Assembly (NCBI RefSeq): GCF_039544105.1
Contig: NZ_BAABLA010000106.1
DNA length: 64,000 nucleotides
Source: Haloechinothrix_A salitolerans
GTDB lineage: Bacteria > Actinomycetota > Actinomycetes > Mycobacteriales > Pseudonocardiaceae
Direction: 5' to 3' (one strand)
The notes under the pieces are model-generated. The model worked only from the letters and a program-made list of their open reading frames with translations. It ran no database searches and was not told where the DNA came from. Shown piece by piece: positions 42,805 to 51,504 of the stretch. Both the position numbers and the translations under genes were made by a program. Each line of letters opens with the position of its first letter. Position 1 is the stretch's first letter.

Positions 42805-43931
42805 CCGCACCGCACGCCACCGGCTGGCGCGAGCTGCTCGCCGACGTTCCCCGCGAGCCGTTTCTGCCCGACGTCGTCTGGATCGACGGACCCGACCGCA
42901 CTTTCCTACCCGTCTCGCGGCAGCGCGACCCGCAGCGGTGGGCTGACGCGACCTGCGGCGACCAACCCGTGATCACTCAAGTCGATGACGGCGCGCCCCC
43001 ACCGGGTCAGCCGGGCGTGGTCCCGACCAGTTCGGCGAGCATGCCGACCGTGGTCGCCGGAATGCTCGACGCGCTCGGCGCCGAGGCCGGCCATGCCGTC
43101 CTCGAAGTCGGCACCGGAACCGGATGGAACGCCGCACTCCTGGCGCGCCGTGTCGGGCCTACCGGGCGTGTCGTCAGCGTCGAGGTCGATCCCGCGCTCG
43201 CGGACACCGCCCGAAGCGTCCTCGCCACGGCCGGCGCGAACGTCGACGTGATCACCGGAGACGGCGAGCGCGGCTACCCCGACGGCGCGCCCTATGACCG
43301 GATCATCGCGACCGCGTCCGTTCGCGCGATCCCCTTCGCCTGGGTGCAGCAGGCACGGACAGGTGGTGTCATTGTGACGCCGTGGGGCACCGACTACTGC
43401 AACAGCACGCTCGCGCGCCTCGTTGTCGGCCCGGCAGGCGTCGCGTTCGGCCGTTTCCGCGACGGCTACTCGTTCATGCGTCTGCGATCACAACGCCGCT
43501 ACCTCGTCAACCCCGACGGCACCGATCTCGACACCGCCAGCGCCGAGCACTCGATCACCGATCTCGACGGACGCGATGTCTATCGGATGATCACTGCCTC
43601 CGAGGCGGCATTCGCGATCGGTCTGCGGCTGCCGGACTGCCGAATGCTGTTCGAGGAAGACCGGCGCGGGCAGCGTCACCATACTGTCGAGTTGCACCAC
43701 AGCTCGAGCGGGTCGTGGGCGCTTGTCGATGTCGACGTCGACCGGGGCAGGGGGTTCGACGTGTATCAGGCCGGGGCCCGCCGTCTTTGGGATGAGGCCG
43801 TCGACGCCTACCGATGGTGGCTCGCGCACGACACGCCAGGCGTCGAGCGGTTCGGTATCACGATCACCGCCGCGTCGCAGGTCGTCTGGCTGAACGATCC
43901 CGCCAGCGAGCACCACTGGATCGTTGGGTGA
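42801..43931 (+). CDS. protein-L-isoaspartate O-methyltransferase-like protein (RiPP-associated type)
   Basis: A 376-residue protein. The N-terminal 70 residues (WRELLADVPREPFLPDVVWI) resemble the leader of actinobacterial PCMT-like enzymes linked to peptide clusters. The core has PTSSASMPTVVAGMLDAL, motif I AVLEVGTGTGWNAALLARRV (about 117-136), VVSVEVDPALADTARSVL and YDRIIATASVRAIPFAWVQQ. A C-terminal domain of about 140 residues extends beyond ordinary PCMT. Housekeeping enzymes are about 210 residues, whereas the long form is seen in lanthipeptide and graspetide clusters where it installs isoAsp/aspartimide. No ATP-grasp or lanthipeptide synthetase is nearby. Confidence 0.85.
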   Translation: MTAPHATGWRELLADVPREPFLPDVVWIDGPDRTFLPVSRQRDPQRWADATCGDQPVITQVDDGAPPPGQPGVVPTSSASMPTVVAGMLDALGAEAGHAVLEVGTGTGWNAALLARRVGPTGRVVSVEVDPALADTARSVLATAGANVDVITGDGERGYPDGAPYDRIIATASVRAIPFAWVQQARTGGVIVTPWGTDYCNSTLARLVVGPAGVAFGRFRDGYSFMRLRSQRRYLVNPDGTDLDTASAEHSITDLDGRDVYRMITASEAAFAIGLRLPDCRMLFEEDRRGQRHHTVELHHSSSGSWALVDVDVDRGRGFDVYQAGARRLWDEAVDAYRWWLAHDTPGVERFGITITAASQVVWLNDPASEHHWIVG

Positions 43932-44026
43932 CGGGTTTCGCGGCCGCCGCCATGTGGCGCTCGATCCGTGCGCACGGCGCAATCGAGAGGCAAACGGCTG
44001 ATGGCCACCGCCTTCCTCTGGACCAC

Positions 44027-44600
44027 TCAATCGGGGGTGTAGAAAGCGACAACCCAACACTCACGGGGGCCACAGCGGAGTGATTCTGTTCCATAGTGGA
44101 CTGTCCACACGGCGTCAAGGGCTATGAAGGCGTGGTTGGGGATTTCGGTGGCGGGCTGGTGCCGAGCTTGGAGAGTTCCCCGGGTGAGCAGGTCGAGGGT
44201 GGTGGCGATCGCGTCGTGGTGGCCGAGGTCGGACAGCGTGGACCGCGGATGGATCTCGCGGTGCGGGCCATCGTTGGTGGGGTCCAGTCGGCGCATGGCA
44301 TCGAGGGCGGCGCGCTTGCGGTCGGGGTTGATCTCATGGCAGCGGAGGAGGCCGCGCATGGCGCCGACGACCTGTTGGTACGCGTGTTCGCGTACAGGTT
44401 CGAGCCAGGCCGCGTCGAACTCGGGGCGAGCCGCGCATGGTAGTCGCGTAACAGCGTCGCGGTGTGGAGACGACGTCAATGTCGGCCGAGTGCTGCGGCG
44501 CGGACGAGACGATCTCGCGACTGTGGGCGGCTCCGTCGAGAAATTCGCTGCGGTGGGCCGCGAGCATGAGCATCGACGAGATGAGGCTGCTGATCAAATC
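44027..44600 (-). pseudogene. internally deleted copy of the LysM-BTAD gene
   Basis: From 44597 down, LISSMLMLAAHRSEFLD and EIVSSAPQHSADIDVVS match the third membrane helix and following segment of the intact protein. After a frameshift the next matching part is already the BTAD region (EFDAAWLEPVREHAYQQVVG, MRGLLRCHEINPDRKRAALD, AMRRLDPTNDGPHREI). The LysM repeats, the middle domain and the winged helix, about 700 residues, are gone. The end at 44027 reads into unrelated sequence. This is a second dead paralogue, 700 bp from the intact gene. Confidence 0.8.
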
Positions 44601-44895
44601 GTCCGGCGCTTGTGCTTGCCGCCGTTTGTGGCCGCACCGTCGAGTGCCGGGACCATTGCAGCCCGAGTTGATCGCCCGCGGACTGGTGGTACGTCATTGC
44701 TCACGACGTCGCGCCGATGTCGGCTGTGGCCGTCGGCGGAGGTTCGCGTGAGGCGGGGTCCAGGCGATCACGCGAGCCTCCACTCCGTATTCGCTACGGC
44801 GGAGGCGGCAGTTTCCGCATCATGACGCCGAGGGGCGATAAGCAGATGAAGCCCGCAGTGTTGCGCCGGTGTCAAGGCTAGCGGTTCGTGAAGAT

Positions 44896-44922
44896 GTCCC
44901 CGCTCGCGGAATGAGCGGGGAC
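44896..44922. terminator. hairpin, 10-bp perfect stem
   Basis: GTCCCCGCTC, 7-nt loop, GAGCGGGGAC. It lies downstream of the tad/LysM-BTAD operon. Likely part of a tandem terminator; no T tract. Confidence 0.5.
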
Positions 44923-44956
44923 GTGGGGTGCGGGGAGCGCGGCTTTCAGAAGAACT

Positions 44957-45003
44957 GGGCCCCGAACATCGGCCAGGGGGTTTGATACCGGTGTTCGGGG
45001 CCC
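44957..45003. terminator. large hairpin, 16-bp stem
   Basis: GGGCCCCGAACATCGG and CCGGTGTTCGGGGCCC pair with one T-G wobble around a 15-nt loop. Transcripts from the tad operon would meet this structure first, about 270 bp after the LysM-BTAD stop. Confidence 0.6.
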
Positions 45004-45276
45004 GACCACCGGGGGTGGGTGGTCCTGCGTCAAGCCAATCGGTAGTCATCGTGCCTGAGCGCTCCTCATGACGCCAGTCCCTTCACTCAATTAGCGGCAC
45101 AGATGTTTCACTTGACAAAACTACCTGCCCTCCGGTCCGGTGCGCTCATCAGTGGCACGGCGAGGTCGTACGGCACCGTACGCTCACTTCTCGCCGCGAT
45201 CGCCGTCGATCCACGGCGACATCTTTGGGATATCCCGCGGTTCTACGCGCGTGGGAGGTGCTGGTCATGTGCATGG

Positions 45277-48228
45277 TTATCGTTCGGGCTGGCGGGCACG
45301 GAGCTCTCGGGCGAGGTCGATGATCTCGGCGGAGGGGTGCTCGCCGAACTTGCCGAGTTCGCGGGTGAGCGCGGCGATGGTGGTGTCGATCTCTTCGTGT
45401 TGGCCGAGTTCTGCGTGGATGCGGATGATTTCGCGGTGCAGCCCTTCGTTGGTGGGGTCGAGTCGGCGCATCGCGTCGAGGGCGGCGAGCTTGCGGTGAG
45501 GGTCGTTGTTGTGGCAGCGGAGGAGGCCGCGCATGACGCCGACGATCTGCTGGTGGAGGTGTTCGCGTTCGGTTTCGAGCCACACTGCGTCGAGGTCGGG
45601 GGCGAGCTGCGCGTGGTAGTCGTGGAGCAGGGTATCGAGCGTTTGGGCGGGCTCCAGTTGCCCGGTTGTGTGGCGGCGCAGGGTGGTGTTGATTGTCCAG
45701 AGGTCGACGGTGATCAGGCGCGGGTTGAGGCTGTAGTGCTTGTCGTCGCGGGAAATGAGCTCGCGGCATGCGTCACCGATCGCGGGACGTAGTTGCTCGC
45801 GGAGCCGGGAGAGGTGGCCGTGAAGACGTCGACGTCCGGTGTCGGTGCTGATGTCGGGCCACAGGGTGGCGAGGAGCGTATCGCGGCGGATGCCGTCGGG
45901 GTGCAGAGCGAGGAGGGTGAGGATCTCGCGCTTCTTGGGCTCGATGTTGGCGATGAGGTCGCCGTGCTCGCGGTGGTGGAGGTGCATTCTGCCGAGCACC
46001 GTCAGCGCGAGTGGTGCGTGAACGGGTGGTGCTGTCGCCGCGTGGCCATCGCTCGCCGCAGTCTGTTGCTCGGTGGGCGAGTCAGGGTTCGGATCCGGCG
46101 GGATGGTGACGCGGGGATGCGGTGGTGGCGGTTCGTCGAGCGGGCGTAGCGGCGCGGGCTCGGGCGTGGGCCGTTCCTCCGCGTCGGCGATCGCGGCGTC
46201 GGCGGCGGTGGGATCGGTGGTGGCGTCGGCCTGTCCGAGGATGTCGAGCAACTCGCGGGTGTCGTCAGTCGGCAGCGCGAACAGCCGTGTGCCGCGCAGA
46301 TCGACGTCGATATCGGTGGTCCCGACGCTGTGTTCGACGTGGCCGTCGGGACCGACGCGGACGGTGACGCCGCTGGGCCAGTCGCCGAGAATGATGGCGG
46401 AGATTCCGGCGGTGGCGCCAGCCTGCAGGATGCCGCGCAGCCGCCGCTGCTGGTCGGTGGGGTTGGTGCAGACGAGAACGAGCGGAGCCCGCTCGTCCTC
46501 CTGCGTGCGCCCGCGGGTCAGCAGTTCGGCCTCGACCCAGTCCAGCGCGGCCTGCGCGGTCTCGGTGGCGTGCAGCCGCGCGGGCGTGTTGGTGAGCTCG
46601 CTGATGTCTCCGAGTAGGTGGTCGGCATCGGCTCGGGGCAGGATCAGCCCCGGGGGAGTGGCGCCGTGCGGGTGGTCGACACCGGCAAGGAGGTCGGCGA
46701 TGAGGGCGCGGGCGGCGGCCGCGGCTCCGGGCCCGGTGAGCCCGAGACCGCCGGTGCGGGCGAGATCCACGGCGACGGTCCGCCCGTCGGCGATGCCGAT
46801 CGTGGTGCGCTCGTCGCCGGACGCGACGGCGGCTGCGGTGGCCAGCGCTCTATCCCTGACACCGAGGGCGCCCGGCCGCGCTGTGTCGTGGAGCGCGGCG
46901 ATCAGGTCCCCGTGGCGGTCGCGAGGCAGGGCGGCCATGTCGTGGGCGAGGCGCATGGCCCGCACGATGGGGGTGTTGGTGAGCTCGTCGCGACGCAGAC
47001 TGCCGGGTGGCCAGATGCGTTGTCGCCAGAGCCGGACCGTGATCGCGGCGGCGGTGATCAGGGCGGCGAGCCCGAGCCCGAGAAAGGCACCGGTCGGCAG
47101 GCTGATGCCGGTGCCCGACTGCGGTTCGGCTGCCAGCGGTGAGTCCGAGGGGTCGGGGGGTTCCGGTGGCTGGTCGGCAGCCGGGGTTGGTGGTGCTGGC
47201 GGTGCCGTTGAGGCTGGTGGGTCCGGCCGCTTCGTTGTGGGATCGGACGGCCCGGGAGCGGTGGCCCGGCCGCGCTGCGGCTCGGCTTCTGTTCCTGTGG
47301 CCGGAAGCGCGCTGGCAGGGATGCGGAGCCTCCAGCCGGGCAAGATCAGGTCCGGGCGGCGCAGCGCGCGACCGTCCGGTTGCGGTTGCCGGAAGTTGGC
47401 CTGGAAAATGGCGGGCCACTTGGTCGGATCACGGAATTCGCGGGCGGCGATGGTCCACAATGTATCGCCAGCCTCGACCTCAACATGGCGATCATCTGGG
47501 CATGGTCGTGTCTTGTCGGGTTCGGGTAGCCCGGTGGCGTCGGGTGGCAGGAGCAGTGACCATCCGATCTCGAGGTAGTCGGGACCCCGACGCAGTAGGT
47601 CGCGGTTGAGCGCCATGATTTCGGTGAATCGTCGGCTGTCGCCAAGGTGGTGTTCGGCGAGGTCTTCGAGGGTGTCGCCGGCGACCGTTGTAATCGTGGG
47701 ACAGCGTGTGGTGGGGGTGTCGGGTTCGGCCATGTCGATGCCGCCGGGCGTGGCGCGTTCGAGGGTGTGGGAGGCGAACTCCACGTCGGTTGGGTGCTGC
47801 GGCGCGGAGGAGACGATCTCGGCGAGGGCGGGCGGTTCCGTCCCGGGCTCAGCCGCGCTGCCCAGCAGGAGTATCGAGGACACGAGGCTGCTGATCCAGT
47901 AGCGGGGACCGAGGCCGGCCGCTCGACGTCGTGCGTACGCTACCCCGTAGCGGAGCTGGATGACGAGTTCGAACGCGATCAGTCCAACCAGGGTGAGCCA
48001 GGCCAGCCAGCCGATGAGCAGCAGCCCATCGAAGACCAATGCGCCGGTGTTCCACGCGTCGCGGAGCCGATACCAGGCCCAGGGGGCGACCCTGTCGGCG
48101 GCGGGCCAGTCGTGCGGCAGCAGATCGCGCGGGTCGCCGCCCAGCACGAGCAGCGCGGTGGGCAGGCCGAAGGTGATCAGTGCGAGCGCGATCAGGGCGC
48201 CGATGCCAGTCAGAATGCGTCGTGTCAT
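45277..48228 (-). CDS. LysM and BTAD domain membrane regulatory protein of the tad locus
   Basis: A 983-residue protein. Three membrane helices lie in the first about 125 residues (LLLIGWLAWLTLVGLIAFEL, YWISSLVSSILLLG). Two LysM modules follow: VAGDTLEDLAEHHLGDSRRF (about 178-228) and VEAGDTLWTIAAREFRDPTK (about 250-305). After a Pro-rich linker comes a fourth helix (FLGLGLAALITAAAITVRLW, about 375-395). A cytoplasmic middle domain (LVLVCTNPTDQQRRLRGIL), a SARP-like winged helix (KKREILTLLALHPDGIRRDT) and a C-terminal BTAD helical domain complete it. It may link wall binding to transcription or pilus control. It overlaps the TadG-like stop by 4 bp. Confidence 0.9.
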   Translation of the reverse strand: MTRRILTGIGALIALALITFGLPTALLVLGGDPRDLLPHDWPAADRVAPWAWYRLRDAWNTGALVFDGLLLIGWLAWLTLVGLIAFELVIQLRYGVAYARRRAAGLGPRYWISSLVSSILLLGSAAEPGTEPPALAEIVSSAPQHPTDVEFASHTLERATPGGIDMAEPDTPTTRCPTITTVAGDTLEDLAEHHLGDSRRFTEIMALNRDLLRRGPDYLEIGWSLLLPPDATGLPEPDKTRPCPDDRHVEVEAGDTLWTIAAREFRDPTKWPAIFQANFRQPQPDGRALRRPDLILPGWRLRIPASALPATGTEAEPQRGRATAPGPSDPTTKRPDPPASTAPPAPPTPAADQPPEPPDPSDSPLAAEPQSGTGISLPTGAFLGLGLAALITAAAITVRLWRQRIWPPGSLRRDELTNTPIVRAMRLAHDMAALPRDRHGDLIAALHDTARPGALGVRDRALATAAAVASGDERTTIGIADGRTVAVDLARTGGLGLTGPGAAAAARALIADLLAGVDHPHGATPPGLILPRADADHLLGDISELTNTPARLHATETAQAALDWVEAELLTRGRTQEDERAPLVLVCTNPTDQQRRLRGILQAGATAGISAIILGDWPSGVTVRVGPDGHVEHSVGTTDIDVDLRGTRLFALPTDDTRELLDILGQADATTDPTAADAAIADAEERPTPEPAPLRPLDEPPPPHPRVTIPPDPNPDSPTEQQTAASDGHAATAPPVHAPLALTVLGRMHLHHREHGDLIANIEPKKREILTLLALHPDGIRRDTLLATLWPDISTDTGRRRLHGHLSRLREQLRPAIGDACRELISRDDKHYSLNPRLITVDLWTINTTLRRHTTGQLEPAQTLDTLLHDYHAQLAPDLDAVWLETEREHLHQQIVGVMRGLLRCHNNDPHRKLAALDAMRRLDPTNEGLHREIIRIHAELGQHEEIDTTIAALTRELGKFGEHPSAEIIDLARELRARQPER

Positions 48229-48635
48229 GGCTGACCCCGTGGTGGTGAGGTACCGATGGTGAGTTGGGCGGTGGCGGTGCCGGTCGCGGTGTAGCTGGCT
48301 CCGCCGAGCCCGAAGATCGCTGGCCTGCTGACGGTGACGGTGACCCGGACGCGGTGGGGTCCGATGATGGCGACGGTGCCGCGATACCCGGCTTGGTCGA
48401 GGTAGGAGCGTGCGGCGGCGACCGCGGCAGGAGTGTCCACTGTGATGGTCGCGCCCCGGGTGTCGACGGCGGTCTGCGCCGCCCGCGCGGCCTCCGCGGC
48501 CAGTGCATCGGCATCGCTGTGCGTGCGTAGCTGGCCTGCTCTGTCCACGACGAGAGCAACGACCAGCAGGAGCGCCGGGATCAGCACCGCGGCGAAGACG
48601 GTGATGGACCCTGCGTCGCCGTACCTTTTCATCAC
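48225..48635 (-). CDS. TadG/TadE-like pseudopilin (Flp pilus assembly)
   Basis: 136 residues. DAGSITVFAAVLIPALLLVV (about 7-26) is a class III type prepilin segment, and the mature part has LRTHSDADALAAEAARAAQT, typical of TadG-like proteins. Cleavage by the A24 peptidase at 56.2-56.9 kb is expected. It is coupled to neighbours on both sides by 4-bp overlaps. Confidence 0.78.
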   Translation of the reverse strand: MMKRYGDAGSITVFAAVLIPALLLVVALVVDRAGQLRTHSDADALAAEAARAAQTAVDTRGATITVDTPAAVAAARSYLDQAGYRGTVAIIGPHRVRVTVTVSRPAIFGLGGASYTATGTATAQLTIGTSPPRGQP

Positions 48636-49066
48636 GGGGTCCTTGCGCGGAACGGATCGATGGGGCTGGCGAAGGTCGACGAGACCGTCACGCTGCCCGG
48701 CAGGCCAGGAAGCGCCGCGAGATCGGACAGCGAGATGCCGCAGCTGAGGCTAACCCGCGCCACCCCGAACTCACCGGGGCGCGCGGCGAACCCGCCGGTG
48801 TGTACGCTCACGTCCGGGCGGCAGGTCAACCCACGCTGAACGAGGACATCGGCGGCGGCGTCGCGGGCGGCGACCGTCGCGGCAGCCGGAGTGCGAGCCA
48901 GCGACGCGTCGCGGGCAGCGACCGCGGCGGCGTGATCAACCGCCTCTTGAGCGGAGTAGATCCGCCCACCCGCCGCCATGAGTAACCCGACGAGTAGAAA
49001 CGCCATCGCCAGCACGGCCAGTTCGACGGTGACCGACCCGGCGTCATCGCAGCGGTGGGGCATCAC
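48632..49066 (-). CDS. TadE family pseudopilin
   Basis: 144 residues with CDDAGSVTVELAVLAMAFLL (about 6-25), including the invariant Glu at +5 of the TadE motif. AVAARDASLARTPAAATVAA follows, with Cys residues in the C-terminal half (GLTCRPDVS and VSLSCGISL) that may form a disulfide outside the cell. It assembles with the Flp pilus. Overlapping genes on both sides. Confidence 0.82.
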   Translation of the reverse strand: MMPHRCDDAGSVTVELAVLAMAFLLVGLLMAAGGRIYSAQEAVDHAAAVAARDASLARTPAAATVAARDAAADVLVQRGLTCRPDVSVHTGGFAARPGEFGVARVSLSCGISLSDLAALPGLPGSVTVSSTFASPIDPFRARTP

Positions 49067-49479
49067 GGGCTGCTCCCCGCTATCGAGAACCGCTCCACCG
49101 GAGCCGAGGAACCGACCCGGATCCGCAGCTCAATCCCGGGGATGGGCAGTAGCTTCTGCGCGGTACCGGTCGTCGTGACCATGATCGTGTCGACCCCCCG
49201 ATGCGCGGATACGCCGGGCGCGGTGACGTCGTCGCTGGCCGCCCGGTTCAGGTAGGACAGCGCCGCCTCTTCGGCGTCGGCGCTGGTGCCGTGGACAACG
49301 CGGCCTGCGGTGACACCGGCTTGGGCGGCTTCCAACAGCGCATTGCGGGCATCCCAGAGCAACCCGCCCTGCACGATCCCCAGAACCACAGCGAGCGCGA
49401 CGGGAAAAACGACCGCCATGCTGACCGTCTCGGACCCGGAGTCGTGCGGGTGCGGCCGATTACGGGCTGATTCGGCCAC
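49063..49479 (-). CDS. TadE-like pseudopilin
   Basis: 138 residues from the GTG at 49479, the only family-consistent start. It overlaps the upstream gene by 20 bp and lacks a clear ribosome site, so coupling is assumed. DSGSETVSMAVVFPVALAVV (about 12-31) is the prepilin-like helix. LLWDARNALLEAAQAGVTAG and DTIMVTTTGTAQKLLPIPG follow, as in TadE-like proteins. Confidence 0.75.
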   Translation of the reverse strand: MAESARNRPHPHDSGSETVSMAVVFPVALAVVLGIVQGGLLWDARNALLEAAQAGVTAGRVVHGTSADAEEAALSYLNRAASDDVTAPGVSAHRGVDTIMVTTTGTAQKLLPIPGIELRIRVGSSAPVERFSIAGSSP

Positions 49480-49705
49480 GGTAGGAGTCGACGACGGCCG
49501 CGATAGCGGCGGCGAGCCCGACCGCGAGGCCGAGCACGACGGCAACGATGACGGCTTTCTCCACGGTCTCGGACCCGGCGTCGCGGCGCGCGCAGGCTTG
49601 CCGCCACCGATCCTCGACCCACCCTGTCGCGGTGAACCACAGCAGTGTGAGGGCCGTGATGGCGCGTAGGATACCGACTGAGCACCGATTGTGTGGTGTG
49701 GACAC
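49460..49705 (-). CDS. small Flp-pilin-like membrane protein
   Basis: 81 residues. A first hydrophobic helix lies at 12-28 (LRAITALTLLWFTATGW), followed by a second unit DAGSETVEKAVIVAVVLGLA with the same Gly-Ser-x-Thr-Val-Glu pattern as the TadE proteins, ending in a short polar tail. Size and motif fit a Flp major pilin, although the motif sits further from the N-terminus than usual. It lies 25 bp downstream of tadC. Confidence 0.68.
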   Translation of the reverse strand: MSTPHNRCSVGILRAITALTLLWFTATGWVEDRWRQACARRDAGSETVEKAVIVAVVLGLAVGLAAAIAAVVDSYRGRISP

Positions 49706-49730
49706 GATTACCTCCTTCTCGTCGCCCTGA

Positions 49731-50630
49731 TTACATGCCGAGGAGCTGGCTAAAGGCGGGATAGATCACGAGTAACAGCAACCCGATCAGCAGCAGCGTC
49801 ACTGGCAGGGCGAGCCGCTGACTGCGACTGTTGGCGTCGGCCTTGTCCGCCGCCATGATGGCGCGGCGCAGACTGCGGGCTTTGGTCGTCAGCGTGGTAT
49901 ACACAGCCGCGCCGTCGGCGGCGGTCGCGGCGATGTCGGCGACGTCACCCGCCTCAGCTACCCCCATGCGGGCGCCCAGCCGGGTCAGCGCGTCCCACGG
50001 GGTATCGCCAGTGTGCTGAGCGCGCACGAGCGCGGCGTGCAAGCGCTGGAACGGCCACGAATCCGCGGCACGGGCGGCCTCGAGCAGCGCCGGCCCGGCG
50101 GCGGCGCCTGAGGCGCGTTCCTGCGCCACGAGCTTCAGCCAGGCGGCGATCGCGCGACGGAACTCGTGACGCCGGGTGCGAGTAGTCTCGGCCAGGTCGA
50201 GGACGGGAACCGCCGATCCCGCCGCCGCGCCGCCGCAGATCGCCAGCACGAGCAGGCCGGGCGGGACGCTGACCTGGGCGGCCACCAGCAGCAGCCAGAG
50301 CACGAGAGTCAGCGCGATACCGGCCCCTGTCCACGCGGCGCGGCGGGCGAGGTATCGGGTGGGGGTGAGCTCGCAGGCATCAAGGTCGCGGCTGGGGATG
50401 CCCCACCAACGATTGGTCGACCGTGCGGCCCGCACAGCCACCGGCAGCAGCAACCGCTCGCAGCGCCCGAGCCGGGCTTCGTCGCTGTCGGTGAGGTGCC
50501 CCCGGGCCTCAAGGCGCGCCACTGCTGCGGCCAGCCGGATGGGCGCGGGCCGCGCGAAGGCCGCCACGACGCAGGCGAGCGCGAGCCCGATCGCGACACC
50601 GGGCGCGGCGAACCAGACGGATCCGGGCAT
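49731..50630 (-). CDS. tadC: TadC, type II secretion F-domain inner-membrane protein
   Basis: 299 residues. An N-terminal membrane helix (VAIGLALACVVAAFARP), a central pair (TGAGIALTLVLWLLLVAAQV, GLLVLAICGGAAAGSAVPVL), the F-domain cytoplasmic helices (FRRAIAAWLKLVAQERASGA) and a C-terminal helix (LPVTLLLIGLLLLVIYPAF) define the family. It pairs with TadB to form the assembly platform. The ATG at 50630 overlaps the tadB stop by one base. Confidence 0.88.
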   Translation of the reverse strand: MPGSVWFAAPGVAIGLALACVVAAFARPAPIRLAAAVARLEARGHLTDSDEARLGRCERLLLPVAVRAARSTNRWWGIPSRDLDACELTPTRYLARRAAWTGAGIALTLVLWLLLVAAQVSVPPGLLVLAICGGAAAGSAVPVLDLAETTRTRRHEFRRAIAAWLKLVAQERASGAAAGPALLEAARAADSWPFQRLHAALVRAQHTGDTPWDALTRLGARMGVAEAGDVADIAATAADGAAVYTTLTTKARSLRRAIMAADKADANSRSQRLALPVTLLLIGLLLLVIYPAFSQLLGM

Positions 50631-51502
50631 CACATCACCGCCCGCCGATCGAGTGCCGTGAACAGACGGGGGTTTCGACGCGGGCGCGACAGGACATGCA
50701 TCCACCAGCAGGCCGCACCCATCAGCACCACGATCGCCGCCATCACCAACTGCCCGAGCAGCGTGCCGAACGGCGCCAAGAACTGGTCGGCGAACAGCAT
50801 CAGCCCGGCAAGCACCACCGCGGTGATGGTGATGACCAGCCGGGTGTCGGTGCGTGGCTTGGCGCGATCGGCCTCAACGTCTCGCCGCGTGGTGACCTCC
50901 GCGGCCAGTTCGTCCGCCGTGGCCTCCAGCACGTCGACCAGGCCACGGCCACCTGCCCGGTGGCGCAGCAGCAGCGCGGCCACGACCTCATCGGCGGCCG
51001 GGTCGGCCAGCTCGTCGGCGAACATCCGCAGCGCGCGCTCCAGACCGCGGGTGCGCATGCGCACCGCCAGCGCACTTAGCTGGGCAGCAATCGGCTCCGG
51101 TGGCGTGCGCGCGGCACTGGTGATCGCCGACTCCAAGCCGCCCGCCCCGGACGCCAGCACGTCGGCAAGGCGGCGGGACCAGGAGCCCAGGGCGTCCAGC
51201 CGCTCGATCACCGCCTGCGCATCATGGCGAGCCACCAGCACCGGAACGACAACGACGCCTGCGCCGGTCGCCACGGCGGCTACCGGCCACCCGGTCACGA
51301 ACAGCACGCCGAGCCCCGCTGCGGTCGCGATGACCGTACGTGTGCTGACTGCGTGTCGGCGCGCGAGGGTCCACCAGCGCGCGAGCCACAGCCGCATCGG
51401 GATCGGTGGCACGGTCGGTGCGTGGAGTGCCGCTACCGCACTCACCGCAGCCAGCGACAGCAGCACTCCCGGTGCGGCGAGCAGCAGCGGATTCGTCGTC
51501 AT
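50630..51502 (-). CDS. tadB: TadB, type II secretion F-domain inner-membrane protein
   Basis: 290 residues from the ATG at 51502, for which GGGAGG is 10 bp upstream; a GTG 6 bp earlier overlaps the tadA stop. Helices near the N-terminus and around 55-95 (TVIATAAGLGVLFVTGWPVA) and 225-275 (LVITITAVVLAGLMLFADQF) flank a cytoplasmic F domain (WSRRLADVLASGAGGLESAI, LVDVLEATADELAAEVTTRR). Confidence 0.88.
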   Translation of the reverse strand: MTTNPLLLAAPGVLLSLAAVSAVAALHAPTVPPIPMRLWLARWWTLARRHAVSTRTVIATAAGLGVLFVTGWPVAAVATGAGVVVVPVLVARHDAQAVIERLDALGSWSRRLADVLASGAGGLESAITSAARTPPEPIAAQLSALAVRMRTRGLERALRMFADELADPAADEVVAALLLRHRAGGRGLVDVLEATADELAAEVTTRRDVEADRAKPRTDTRLVITITAVVLAGLMLFADQFLAPFGTLLGQLVMAAIVVLMGAACWWMHVLSRPRRNPRLFTALDRRAVM

Positions 51503-51504
51503 GG

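Larger units (their letters stand above)
44601..45276. other. gene-free stretch with hairpins downstream of the LysM-BTAD gene
   Basis: No credible gene. It holds two large hairpins annotated separately and the perfect palindrome CGTACGG-CA-CCGTACG at 45167-45182, and it receives transcription of the tad operon from the right. Confidence 0.5.

Noticed and set aside
42670..43931. FxLD lanthipeptide or ATP-grasp graspetide cluster
   Set aside because: The peptide lacks FxLD, Cys and a Ser/Thr-rich core, and no lanthipeptide synthetase or ATP-grasp gene is nearby; only the methyltransferase type is shared.
46073..47578. Long 501-codon open frame on the plus strand
   Set aside because: It is the antisense shadow of the LysM-BTAD gene; Ser/Arg-rich with no domain, as expected in high-GC DNA.
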